Assembly (NCBI GenBank): GCA_002293265.1
Contig: DBCW01000018.1
Coordinates: 1-19,104, forward strand
Length of the DNA: 19,104 nt
Source of the DNA: Eggerthellales bacterium UBA948
Lineage (GTDB): Bacteria > Actinomycetota > Coriobacteriia > Coriobacteriales > UBA8131
Direction of reading: 5' to 3'
Shown: positions 7,228 through 14,598 of the stretch, in pieces
Numbering within the stretch: position 1 is the first letter of the stretch
Layout of the letters: every line of letters begins with the position of its first letter
Made by a program: the position numbers and the translations under genes
The notes under the pieces: generated by a model
Seen by the model: the letters and a program-made list of their open reading frames with translations, nothing else
The model's database searches: none
Told to the model about the DNA's origin: nothing

Positions 7228-8748
7228 CTAGCGGAAATTAGGTGGAAGTGAACCCAGTTGATCTTTGAGAATAACATCGTGTGCGCCACCCTCAACAATT
7301 GATGTTGAAGATATCAGCGTCAGCTTTGCTTTTTCTTGAAGTTCAGGAACGCTTAAAGCTCCGCAATTGCACATGGTTGAGCGGATCTTTGACAAGCTCA
7401 GCGCCACGTTGTCTTTTAGAGGCCCGGCGTAAGGTACGTACGAATCCACGCCTTCTTCAAAGCTTAGCTTGGAGTCACTGCCACCCGAGTGGTAGCGTTG
7501 CCAGTTGCGCGCGCGCGCTGACCCCTCTCCCCAATATTCTTTCATATAGTTGCCGTTAACAGTGACTTTTGCTGTAGGGCTCTCATCAAAACGGGCAAAA
7601 TAACGACCAAGCATCATGAAGTCTGCACCCATGGCTAAAGCTAAAGTCATGTGGTAGTCAAAAACGATACCGCCGTCAGAACAGATGGGGATGTAAATTC
7701 CGGTCTCTTTAAAGTACTTGTTGCGCTCATCGGCTACCTCGATAATGCTAGTGGCCTGTCCGCGCCCGATGCCTTTTTGTTCACGCGTGATGCAGATGGA
7801 ACCACCACCGATGCCAACTTTGACAAAATCTGCCCCGGCATCTACCAGAAATCTGAAACCCTCGCGGTCAACAACATTTCCGGCACCGACTTTCACGCCT
7901 TCGCCAAACTCCTTTTTCACATATTGAAGCGTACGCAGTTGCCACTCCGAGTAACCCTCAGACGAATCGATGCACAAAGCGTCAGCTCCTGCCGCAAGTA
8001 GTGGACCTACACGATCCTCATAGTCGTGCGTATTAATACCGGCACCTACAACATAACGCTTGTGTGCGTCGAGGTTTTCCATCGGATTTAACTTGTGGGA
8101 GTCATAGTCTTTGCGAAATACAAGATGCAATAAACAGTCGTTTTTATCCACAATTGGCAGGGCGTTTAGCTTGTGATCCCAGATGATATCGTTTGCCTCG
8201 CTTAACGTGGTCTCTGCAGACGCAATAACCAGTTTTTCGCGCGGCGTCATGAACTCAGAAACTTTTGCATCCATTGGCGTGCGACTTGGGCGGTAATCTC
8301 GGCTGGTCACAATGCCTAATAGCTTTCCGTGCGAAGAGCCATCATGTGTGACCGGCATCGTGGAGTGCCCTGATTTCTCCTTAAGCTCCATAACGGTCTC
8401 GAGCGTGTCGTCCGGAGATAGGTTTGAATCGCTGGGCACAAATCCGGCCTTGTGATCTTTTACTCGGTTGATCATGGCAACCTGGTTGTCCACACTTTGT
8501 GAGCTATAGATAAATGAGATACCGCCTTCACGCGCCAAAGCAATAGCCATGGTATCATTTGATACACTTTGCATAATGGCTGATACCAGCGGTATCTTCA
8601 TGGTCATCGTAGGTCCGTCAGACTTTGAATACTTTACCAGTGGTACTGTTAGATCCACAGCAGACGGCACGCACTCAGAAGATGAATACCCCGGTACCAA
8701 TAGATACTCGTTGAATGTGTGTGCTGCTTGATCGTAAAAATAGGCCAT
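7228..8748 (-). CDS. guaB: IMP dehydrogenase, Tritrichomonas foetus type
   Basis: The enzyme oxidises IMP to XMP with NAD+, the committed step of GMP synthesis. The 506-residue chain has a TIM barrel split by a CBS-domain pair (about 105-225). The catalytic loop [15 protein letters not shown] places the nucleophile at Cys319; Asp261 and Glu431 are present; the flap [15 protein letters not shown] ends in Arg418-Tyr419. From memory, the T. foetus enzyme uses Asp261, Cys319, Arg418, Tyr419 and Glu431 at the same numbers and shares long segments with this protein, so it belongs to that divergent group and not to the usual bacterial GuaB group (GxGSICTTR, about 490 residues). AGGAG eight bases before the ATG supports the start. 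No guaA is next to it; leuS follows in the same direction. Confidence 0.95.
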   Translation of the reverse strand: MAYFYDQAAHTFNEYLLVPGYSSSECVPSAVDLTVPLVKYSKSDGPTMTMKIPLVSAIMQSVSNDTMAIALAREGGISFIYSSQSVDNQVAMINRVKDHKAGFVPSDSNLSPDDTLETVMELKEKSGHSTMPVTHDGSSHGKLLGIVTSRDYRPSRTPMDAKVSEFMTPREKLVIASAETTLSEANDIIWDHKLNALPIVDKNDCLLHLVFRKDYDSHKLNPMENLDAHKRYVVGAGINTHDYEDRVGPLLAAGADALCIDSSEGYSEWQLRTLQYVKKEFGEGVKVGAGNVVDREGFRFLVDAGADFVKVGIGGGSICITREQKGIGRGQATSIIEVADERNKYFKETGIYIPICSDGGIVFDYHMTLALAMGADFMMLGRYFARFDESPTAKVTVNGNYMKEYWGEGSARARNWQRYHSGGSDSKLSFEEGVDSYVPYAGPLKDNVALSLSKIRSTMCNCGALSVPELQEKAKLTLISSTSIVEGGAHDVILKDQLGSLPPNFR

Positions 8749-8801
8749 TACCTGCGCTCCTTTGCCAGTTGTCTCTTATGCTTCATGTTTGGAAAAATGT
8801 G

Positions 8802-8830
8802 TTTATACATTCTACTCTAAGTGTGCATAA
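8802..8830 (-). promoter_or_regulatory. Possible guaB promoter
   Basis: TATAAA is read on the minus strand at 8807-8802. TTATGC (8830-8825) lies 17 bases upstream as a weak -35. A start near 8795 would leave a 47-base leader before guaB. Confidence 0.35.
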
Positions 8831-8837
8831 AGCAGAC

Positions 8838-8870
8838 GGTAACTATGTATGAAAAACGCATATAGTTACC
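8838..8870. promoter_or_regulatory. Inverted repeat upstream of guaB promoter
   Basis: GGTAACTAT (8838-8846) and ATAGTTACC (8862-8870) are a perfect 9-bp inverted repeat. The pairing continues with ATG/CAT (8849-8851/8859-8861) across a 2-base bulge, leaving a 7-base A-rich loop. It sits just upstream of the proposed -35, centred about 59 bases before the start site. A regulator site for guaB is plausible; no T run follows on either strand. Confidence 0.4.
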
Positions 8871-8945
8871 AAACTGAAAGCACGCGGCAAAAAAAGAATC
8901 AAATGCTATTTGTGTACGAAGGCTGTTTGCTTGTTTAAGAAAGCA

Positions 8946-9010
8946 AATGCACGCTTTTATCAAGCAAATGCTCTTCAAAAAGGACTACTTACTTGATAAA
9001 AGCGTGCATT
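8946..9010 (-). terminator. Long perfect hairpin after the lipoprotein gene
   Basis: Arms 8946-8964 and 8992-9010 are perfectly complementary over 19 bp around a 27-base centre. It begins 28 bases past the stop of the 9038-9424 gene and is followed on the minus strand by a T-rich tail (TTTGCTTTCTT), so it probably ends that transcript. The stem is longer than usual. The decamer AAGCAAATGC occurs at 8941-8950 and again at 8962-8971, and TTTGCTT/AAGCAAA (8926-8932/8941-8947) forms a second small hairpin. Confidence 0.5.
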
Positions 9011-9037
9011 AGCACCGTTTAACGCATTATTAAAGGG

Positions 9038-9424
9038 CTACTTGGTAAATACCGCGTGAATCCCCTGAATATCTATGGTGACTGTGTTGTTCTCGTACGA
9101 TCCGGTTAGATCCTGCCCGTCGGTGAAAGTGATCTGATTGCCTTCAATTTTAAAATTGCCTTCATAAGGCTCATCCATAGAAACAAGCTTGTATCTGCCG
9201 GTGTCAAAAAGCTCCAAAGACAAAAGCACGCTTACACCTGCCCGCTCTGCCACAGCTGCAATATTGTCGCCGCTTACTTCTGTGCCATTCATGGCAATAG
9301 ATTGAAGCTGATAGATGCCGGCGGCTGCTTTAGTCTCATCGGACACCTGCGTACATGCAACTACCGCAAAACCTAGTGTTATAGCTAAAAGTGTTCCCGA
9401 AAAAGCTTTAACTAGTTTTCTCAT
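9038..9424 (-). CDS. Small lipocalin-like lipoprotein
   Basis: The 128-residue product starts with a lipoprotein signal peptide: MRK, a hydrophobic core, and lipobox VVAC with the lipidated Cys at 24. It should be anchored on the outer face of the cytoplasmic membrane. The mature part (about 30-128) is a run of predicted beta strands starting with GIYQLQSIAMNGTEVS, the opening typical of small lipocalin-like lipoproteins. Function is unknown and no ligand residues are evident. GGAGG ten bases before the ATG supports the start. The gene is alone, with hairpins on both sides. Confidence 0.88.
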   Translation of the reverse strand: MRKLVKAFSGTLLAITLGFAVVACTQVSDETKAAAGIYQLQSIAMNGTEVSGDNIAAVAERAGVSVLLSLELFDTGRYKLVSMDEPYEGNFKIEGNQITFTDGQDLTGSYENNTVTIDIQGIHAVFTK

Positions 9425-9467
9425 ATTCTTTTTTCCTCCCCTTGCATAAAAATTCGCTCTGACATAA

Positions 9468-9506
9468 CAGGGTGGGTGACATTATTACAATACGTCACCC
9501 ACCCTG
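9468..9506 (-). terminator. G+C-rich 13-bp inverted repeat
   Basis: CAGGGTGGGTGAC (9468-9480) is perfectly inverted at 9494-9506 around the 13-base centre. It lies 130 bases after the acyl-CoA ligase stop and 44 bases before the lipoprotein ATG. It could end ligase transcripts, although only TTATGT follows, or it could be a 5' leader hairpin or operator for the lipoprotein gene. Confidence 0.4.
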
Positions 9507-9522
9507 AGTTTGCCCTATAGCT

Positions 9523-9531
9523 ATTCTAGCA
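9523..9531 (-). promoter_or_regulatory. Possible extended -10 for the lipoprotein gene
   Basis: TGCTAGAAT on the minus strand (9531-9523) fits an extended -10. The -35 position (CTAGCA) is poor. A start near 9516 would place the 13-bp hairpin at 9468-9506 inside the leader. Confidence 0.3.
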
Positions 9532-9635
9532 TTAATTGCTTGTTTTGCTAGTATTATTTAGCTTTTATCATTTAGTACTTTATTTATATGGAGAATGCTG
9601 ACCTGCTATTCATGAGCGTAATTTTAAGCGTAGCA

Positions 9636-11333
9636 TTACCCTTCCCAGGTCTCTCCTTTGTCGGTTGCGCGGATTTGTGCGCGTTTGATTTTGCCGCCAA
9701 TCGTTTTTGGCAGTTCATCCACAAACTCTATGATGCGCGGGTATTTATATGGCGCAGTTGTCTCCTTGACGTGGTCTTGCAACTCTTTCACAAGTTCATC
9801 AGTAGCTTGAGTTCCCTTAACCAACACTATTGTCGCTTTAACAACATTGCCGCGTATCTCATCCGGAGCCGCCGTTACAGCGCACTCAATTACCAACGGA
9901 TGTGCCACAAGTGCAGACTCTACCTCAAATGGACCTATGCGATAGCCGGAGCATTTGATAACGTCGTCATTGCGACCAACAAATGTGTAGTAACCGTCCG
10001 GGTCACGCCAAGCTACATCTCCGAGATTGTAGTAATCGCCGCCAACAGCGGTCGCGCTTGCCTCCGGATTTCTGTAATATCCCACAAATAATCCGGGTGG
10101 ATACTTTTCTTTGAGACCTGTTACGCAGATGCTGCCTTCTTCTCCGTCTTCCACCTGCTCACCATCATTATCAAGAAGCTTAATATTGAGTAGCGGAGAC
10201 GGCTTGCCCATAGAGCCGGGACGTGGTTCCACCCAAGGAAACGTTGCTACGAGCACCGGACCTTCCGTTTGGCCAAAGCCTTCACGAATCATTTTGCCGG
10301 TTGCTGCAAACCAACGGTTGGTCACATCGGCATTTAGTGGCTCTCCGGCAGTTGCAAAGTTCTCCACACAACTAAGATCAAATGAAGCTACATCTTCTTG
10401 CAGCATGAAGCGATACATGGTTGGCGGCACGCAAAATGTTGTCACCCTATATTTTGCTATTTTTTCTAACATTTTAGAGGGATCAAAGCGCAGGTTGTCG
10501 TAAGCAAAAATAACAGCACCGGCTATCCATTGACCGTATATTTTGCCCCAGCCAAATTTAGCCCAACCGCTATCGCTAACGGAACAGTGCAACTTGTTTT
10601 CCTGCACTTGCTGCCAGTACTTGGCTGTGAGTATGTGCCCCAGTGGATGTACAAAGTTGTGCTCACACATCTTTGCCAGACCGGTAGTTCCGGACGTAAA
10701 GTAGATAAGCATAATGTCGTCGTTTTTGGTTGCTGCATCGCCTGTTGGACGCTGCCAATCATCGCTGGCACCTTCGATGAAATCATTAAATGAGAGCCAC
10801 CCCTCATCTGCCCAGTCTGTAGTCTTGGTGTTTACCAAGATGCGATGCTTAAGCTCCGGGCACTCCGACAACGATAACGCAACTTGCTCGCGCACGTAGG
10901 CATCGTCGAGAGCAATCAGCGCCTTGGCTCCGGAAGCATTTAAGCGATAGACCAAGTCCTTTTTTGTCAATTGAGCAGTTGCGGGAATGATTATGGCACC
11001 AATTTTACACATGGCCATGGCGCAGACCCAGTACTCCCAGCGTTGCTTTAGCATCAGCAAGACTATGTCGCCCTTTTTTATCCCCAAACCAACAAGTGCA
11101 TTAGCCAACTTGTTTGAAAGTTTTGATATCTCGGTAAATGTGAGAGTCTTTTCGCCGCCCTCATCATCGCACCAAACAAGCGCCTTCTTATCCGGCTCTA
11201 CCCGCGCCCACTCGTCAACAACGTCATAGGCAAAATTAAAGTTCTCAGGCACTTTTATCTCAAAGTTGTTGTAAAAGTCCTCATAAGAATCAAACTCTAT
11301 GCGAGGGCAGTACTTAGAAAGTATGTAATTCAT
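9636..11333 (-). CDS. AMP-forming acyl-CoA ligase (medium-chain type)
   Basis: This is an ANL-superfamily adenylating enzyme of 565 residues: acid + ATP + CoA to acyl-CoA + AMP + PPi. Motifs are YFTSGTTGLAK (211-221, P-loop), GFGQTEG (352-358), LGD (438-440, ribose-binding Asp), GR (453-454) and the C-terminal adenylation lysine in GGKIKR (Lys548). Overall it resembles the medium-chain/aryl acyl-CoA synthetase group. It is the last gene of the 2-oxoacid oxidoreductase operon, 61 bases after the XRE-cupin gene, so its acid probably corresponds to the oxidoreductase product (branched-chain or aryl acid). It could run towards CoA-ester formation for assimilation. The Shine-Dalgarno is weak (GGAAA 12-14 bases upstream). 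Substrate cannot be read from sequence. Confidence 0.93.
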   Translation of the reverse strand: MNYILSKYCPRIEFDSYEDFYNNFEIKVPENFNFAYDVVDEWARVEPDKKALVWCDDEGGEKTLTFTEISKLSNKLANALVGLGIKKGDIVLLMLKQRWEYWVCAMAMCKIGAIIIPATAQLTKKDLVYRLNASGAKALIALDDAYVREQVALSLSECPELKHRILVNTKTTDWADEGWLSFNDFIEGASDDWQRPTGDAATKNDDIMLIYFTSGTTGLAKMCEHNFVHPLGHILTAKYWQQVQENKLHCSVSDSGWAKFGWGKIYGQWIAGAVIFAYDNLRFDPSKMLEKIAKYRVTTFCVPPTMYRFMLQEDVASFDLSCVENFATAGEPLNADVTNRWFAATGKMIREGFGQTEGPVLVATFPWVEPRPGSMGKPSPLLNIKLLDNDGEQVEDGEEGSICVTGLKEKYPPGLFVGYYRNPEASATAVGGDYYNLGDVAWRDPDGYYTFVGRNDDVIKCSGYRIGPFEVESALVAHPLVIECAVTAAPDEIRGNVVKATIVLVKGTQATDELVKELQDHVKETTAPYKYPRIIEFVDELPKTIGGKIKRAQIRATDKGETWEG

Positions 11334-11360
11334 CTGTATTTTTCCGTCTATCTACTCAAG

Positions 11361-11380
11361 AATTATCTGATGCGATAATT
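11361..11380 (-). repeat. Short hairpin between regulator and ligase genes
   Basis: AATTATC (11361-11367) and GATAATT (11374-11380) form a perfect 7-bp stem with a 6-base loop in the 61-base gap. No T run follows. It may affect relative expression of the last operon gene; no function can be shown. Confidence 0.3.
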
Positions 11381-11394
11381 ACTTTTAGCTTCCC

Positions 11395-11982
11395 CTACTC
11401 GGTGATCATAGTCACAAATGTGGCAGGCACGTCTCCCCCGCACCTCTGACCGTGTGGCATTTGTGGGTTAAAATACACGCTATCGCCCACATTAAGCTCA
11501 ACTTCACGATCCGCAAATACCAAGATCACTTTACCTTCTGTTACATAGTTAAACTCTTGTCCCACGTGTGTTACCAGCTCGGCCGGTTCGTCGCTTGGAT
11601 CCAGTGTTACCAGTAGCGGCTGCATCACTTTGCCAAAATAGTTGTAGGCCAGATCCTGAAAGTGATAACCGGGAAAACGGTCAACAACTTGCCCTTTTCC
11701 TGCACGCACTACCTGAAACGTATTAAGATGCGCAGAACCACCGGTGAGAAGTACAGCCATGTCTACTTTGCAAACATTGGCTATATGCATCAACATAGAG
11801 GCTGGCACATCAAACCCTGTTTCTTCGTAAGCTCGATAGACCTCTGTATCTACACCCAGTTTTTCTGCAAACTCCTCGATCGTAAAACCACAGGCATCTC
11901 TAAGCCCCGCAATGCGCTGAGCCAATTCTTTGAATTGGCTGTCCGGCACATTGTCGGATGCCAAGCTTTTAGCGTAGTCCAC
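11395..11982 (-). CDS. XRE-family regulator with C-terminal cupin
   Basis: The protein (195 residues, GTG start) has an N-terminal helix-turn-helix (about 17-80, with LRDACGFTIEEFAEKLGVD as the core) and a small beta-barrel cupin (about 100-194). The cupin shows H139, GQEFNYVTEG (141-150), GDSVYFNP and H177, consistent with a metal or ligand site. This layout is common in regulators that sense a small organic acid. AGGGG lies five bases before the GTG. It starts 12 bases after the gamma subunit gene, inside the operon it probably controls. Whether it represses or activates is unknown. Confidence 0.92.
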   Translation of the reverse strand: MDYAKSLASDNVPDSQFKELAQRIAGLRDACGFTIEEFAEKLGVDTEVYRAYEETGFDVPASMLMHIANVCKVDMAVLLTGGSAHLNTFQVVRAGKGQVVDRFPGYHFQDLAYNYFGKVMQPLLVTLDPSDEPAELVTHVGQEFNYVTEGKVILVFADREVELNVGDSVYFNPQMPHGQRCGGDVPATFVTMITE

Positions 11983-11994
11983 TTAAACCCCTCT

Positions 11995-12543
11995 CTAACA
12001 CTCTTCTGCTGTCCAAGATTCTCCCATTTGCAGAGCTCTTTTATTAGCCTCTGCAAGATGTTTCTTCTTTTCAGGAACGCTTTTATCGATAGCCTTTTCA
12101 AAGACTTCACGTGTGGAGAATTTTGTTGCTGCCAGCAATCTTCCAACCATGATAACGTTAGCAAGACCTTTCAGGTCGTTATCTTTTGCCAGAGCAGTAG
12201 CCGGAATCGTGTGGTAGCTGATATCTTCACGCAAAGTACAGGTGCCAACCATAGTGGAGTCCACAATTGCAATGCCGCCCGGCACCACATGGTCGATAAA
12301 CTTCTCGTATGCCGGTAGGTTCATAGCCACCAAAACATCGGGGTCGATGACCAATGGCGAGCCGATAGGCTCATCAGAAATGCATACGCTGCAGTTAGCC
12401 GTACCGCCACGCATCTCAGGACCGTAAGACGGCAACCAAGATATCTCGTGCCCATCCAGCATGCCGGCGTAAGCAACAATCTTACCGGCAAAAAGGATGC
12501 CCTGACCGCCAAACCCAGCAAACATAATATTGAGGTCTTTCAT
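11995..12543 (-). CDS. 2-oxoacid:ferredoxin oxidoreductase, gamma subunit
   Basis: This subunit of the Kor/Vor/Ior type (182 residues from ATG 12543) belongs to the pyruvate/ketoisovalerate oxidoreductase catalytic domain. AGFGGQG (9-15) and SYGPEMRGG (39-47) are the family motifs, and length is normal. I start it at ATG 12543, with GGGAG nine bases upstream. The in-frame ATG at 12552 sits directly on that GGGAG and so has no Shine-Dalgarno of its own. The first 11 codons are duplicated upstream by an insertion, and the ribosome-binding site lies in the inserted DNA. Coding sequence is intact, so the enzyme should still be made. Confidence 0.95.
   Translation of the reverse strand: MKDLNIMFAGFGGQGILFAGKIVAYAGMLDGHEISWLPSYGPEMRGGTANCSVCISDEPIGSPLVIDPDVLVAMNLPAYEKFIDHVVPGGIAIVDSTMVGTCTLREDISYHTIPATALAKDNDLKGLANVIMVGRLLAATKFSTREVFEKAIDKSVPEKKKHLAEANKRALQMGESWTAEEC
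12511..12542. repeat. 32-bp direct repeat, copy inside the functional gamma gene
   Basis: This 32-bp stretch covers codons 1-11 of the gamma subunit gene and is identical to 12642-12673. The distance between copies is 131 bp. The base next to each copy decides the start codon: T12543 here gives ATG, C12674 in the other gives GTG. Confidence 0.95.
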
Positions 12544-12641
12544 GACTACCATCTCCCAACAAAGCTTTGGCGGTCATCCATGGGCTCACCCGCTGCTTCG
12601 CAGCTTCGCCCGAAAACAGTCCACCGGACTGTTTTCCCACA
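12543..12641. mobile_element. Palindromic (REP/MITE-like) insertion between beta and gamma genes
   Basis: These 99 bp lie between the two 32-bp copies. They contain two adjacent hairpins. The first, 12582-12611, has outer GGGC/GCCC and inner GCTGC/GCAGC (12592-12596/12600-12604). The second, 12612-12636, is a perfect 11-bp GAAAACAGTCC/GGACTGTTTTC with loop ACC. It encodes no protein of its own. Double palindromes of this size are typical of REP-type or MITE elements moved in trans. A 32-bp flanking repeat is longer than ordinary target duplications, so the mechanism is unclear. I cannot name a family. Confidence 0.55.
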
Positions 12642-12674
12642 AAACCCAGCAAACATAATATTGAGGTCTTTCAC
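12546..12674 (-). pseudogene. Remnant start of the gamma gene, now a 42-codon leader ORF
   Basis: The GTG at 12674 follows the beta stop by two bases and has GAAGGAG five bases upstream, the expected original gamma start. It reads the first 11 gamma codons (VKDLNIMFAGF), then enters the insertion and ends at TAG (12548-12546). The functional ATG is two bases later. Ribosomes using the old site would therefore end next to the new start, and gamma translation may depend on re-initiation as well as the new GGGAG. Confidence 0.6.
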
Positions 12675-12676
12675 CT

Positions 12677-13483
12677 TTACTCCTTCTCTGCTGCTCCGGT
12701 GTCTTTGTATACACCTAGAGGGTAGTAAGGGATCATGTTCTCTTGCAGCCAAGTAAAGGAATCTGCCGGTGTTAATCCCCAGTTGGTTGGACAGGTTGCC
12801 AAAATCTCAATGATAGTAAAACCGCGCCCATCAATTTGATATTGGAAGGCTTTTTTGATCGCACGTTTTGCAGCGCGAACATTTTTTGGACTATCTACGG
12901 TTACACGTTGCGCCAAAGCTACGCCGTCAAGCGTAGACAGTAACTCACAAACACGAATCGGGAATCCGGCGGCATCGGTGTCGCGTCCATATGGTGAGGT
13001 CTGCGTGACCTGCCCCGGAAGCGAAGTGGGAGCCATCTGCCCACCTGTCATACCGTAAATAGCATTGTTGATAAAGATGACGGTAATGTTCTCGCCACGC
13101 GTAGCAGCGTGCACCGTCTCAGCCATTCCGATTGAGGCTAAGTCGCCATCACCTTGATATGTAAAAACGATGTTGTCCGATTTTGCACGCTTGATACCTG
13201 TTGCCACTGCAGGAGCGCGTCCGTGTGCAGCCTGTGCCATATCACATGAGTAGAAATTGTATGCCGAGACGCTACAACCAACAGGACAAACACCAACGGT
13301 CTCTCCCTCGACCTCAAACTCATCAATAACTTCAGCTACCAGGCGTTGGGCGATGCCGTGTGAGCATCCGGGACAATAGTTTGTTATTGCTTTTGTGAGC
13401 GACCCTGTGCGCCCAAACAAGATAGGTGATTTTTCTTTCTTGGGTTTTTCCGCAACAGCCGCAGTAGTTGTTGTATCACTCAT
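12677..13483 (-). CDS. 2-oxoacid:ferredoxin oxidoreductase, beta subunit
   Basis: This is the thiamine-diphosphate-binding subunit (268 residues). GDGD (111-114) followed by NNAIYGMTGGQ (139-149) is the TPP/Mg motif. CPGC (37-40) and cysteines 66, 70 and 80 are placed as in subunits that hold a proximal 4Fe-4S cluster. It decarboxylates the 2-oxoacid together with the alpha subunit. An unusual 20-residue N-terminal tail rich in T, A, K and E precedes the conserved part. Its ATG overlaps the alpha stop (ATGA), so the two are translationally coupled. Confidence 0.96.
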   Translation of the reverse strand: MSDTTTTAAVAEKPKKEKSPILFGRTGSLTKAITNYCPGCSHGIAQRLVAEVIDEFEVEGETVGVCPVGCSVSAYNFYSCDMAQAAHGRAPAVATGIKRAKSDNIVFTYQGDGDLASIGMAETVHAATRGENITVIFINNAIYGMTGGQMAPTSLPGQVTQTSPYGRDTDAAGFPIRVCELLSTLDGVALAQRVTVDSPKNVRAAKRAIKKAFQYQIDGRGFTIIEILATCPTNWGLTPADSFTWLQENMIPYYPLGVYKDTGAAEKE

Positions 13484-14592
13484 CGTGCTTCTCCGCTCAA
13501 TTTAGACTGGTAAGGAACCATGTTAAAGGTCTCTCCTGTTGCCACTCGACGAAGTGCCTCCAGTACTTCGTCGGGAGTTTGCACAACTCCGCCGGTGTGA
13601 GCAAAGAAGCTTACAGGCTTGCGACCATTAACAATGAGCCGTACGTCATCCACCATTTGACCCATGGAAAACTCGGTTACCAGATAGGATTTTGCTTTAT
13701 CTACAGTTGCCTCCAACGCATCAGAAGGGAAAGGCCATAGCGTGATTGGGCGAAATAATCCAACTTTCAGACCCTCTTCGCGTGCTTTATTCACAGCACT
13801 GCGAGCAATACGCGACGCGGCACCATAGGCAACAAGTACTATGTCTGCATCATCTGTCATATAGCTTTCAGACATCTGCTCTTCAGCCTTAATCTGCTCA
13901 TAGCGCTTCCAACGAGAGACGATAGAGTCTTCGAGTTCTTGCGCCACCAAGAACAGTGAGTTGATAGTGTTGTGATCACGCTTGCCCTTGTGTCCGTCAA
14001 TCGCCCACGGTTTTGCCGGCAGGTCTTCCGACTTTATCGGCTCAGGCAAATCTACAGGCTCCATCATCTGACCAAGCAAGCCGTCTGCAAGCACCATGAC
14101 CGGTGTACGGTATTTATCACCAAGATCAAAAGCCAGCGCCACCAGATCTGCCATTTCTTGAACTGTGGAGGGGGCAAAAACGATAACGTGACCGTCGCCA
14201 TGACCGGTGGCTTTTGTTGCCATCCAATAGTCTGCCTGACTGGGTTGAATGCCACCAAGACCCGGGCCGCCACGTTGCACATTGATGATCAAAGCGGGAA
14301 GATCGGCACCGATCATGTATGAGATACCCTCGCTTTTTAGACTAACGCCGGGCGAAGAGCTGGAGGTCATCACACGAACACCTGCGGCCGATGCGCCATA
14401 AACCATGTTTATTGCAGCAACTTCGCTTTCTGCCTGCAAGTATGTTCCGCCAATTTTAGGCATACGTTTTGACATGTATGCTGCTACCTCGGTCTGCGGC
14501 GTTATTGGGTAACCAAAGAAGTGTTTGCATCCGGCTCTGATAGCTGCTTCTGCTAACGCCTCATTTCCTTTCATTAATACTTTTTCTGCCAT
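13480..14592 (-). CDS. 2-oxoacid:ferredoxin oxidoreductase, alpha subunit (VorB/KorA type)
   Basis: This 370-residue subunit contains the pyrimidine-binding half of the TPP site: GNEALAEAAIRAG, GYPITPQTE (27-35) and the ESEVAAI segment. It also has the C-terminal transketolase-like domain (from about 250, DIVLVAYGAASRIARSA). In many genomes this exact type is annotated as 3-methyl-2-oxobutanoate dehydrogenase subunit VorB, but the true substrate (2-oxoglutarate, branched-chain or aryl 2-oxoacid) cannot be told from sequence. It starts six bases after the ferredoxin subunit gene with GAGAGG upstream. Confidence 0.95.
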   Translation of the reverse strand: MAEKVLMKGNEALAEAAIRAGCKHFFGYPITPQTEVAAYMSKRMPKIGGTYLQAESEVAAINMVYGASAAGVRVMTSSSSPGVSLKSEGISYMIGADLPALIINVQRGGPGLGGIQPSQADYWMATKATGHGDGHVIVFAPSTVQEMADLVALAFDLGDKYRTPVMVLADGLLGQMMEPVDLPEPIKSEDLPAKPWAIDGHKGKRDHNTINSLFLVAQELEDSIVSRWKRYEQIKAEEQMSESYMTDDADIVLVAYGAASRIARSAVNKAREEGLKVGLFRPITLWPFPSDALEATVDKAKSYLVTEFSMGQMVDDVRLIVNGRKPVSFFAHTGGVVQTPDEVLEALRRVATGETFNMVPYQSKLSGEAR

Positions 14593-14598
14593 GAGGCT

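Noticed and set aside
9469..9480. AGGGTGGGTGAC looks like the T-box core sequence.
   Set aside because: The ACCGCG continuation and specifier region are absent, and the next gene is a lipoprotein, not a synthetase or amino-acid gene.
9588..10091. 167-codon plus-strand frame over the end of the acyl-CoA ligase.
   Set aside because: It is antisense to conserved ligase motifs and lacks a ribosome site.
11662..12318. 218-codon plus-strand frame opposite the regulator and gamma genes.
   Set aside because: It is antisense to two well-supported genes; no domain is recognisable.
12546..12752. Longer 68-codon version of the leader ORF starting inside the beta gene.
   Set aside because: The upstream part lies inside the conserved end of the beta subunit; the GTG at 12674 with GAAGGAG is the sensible start.
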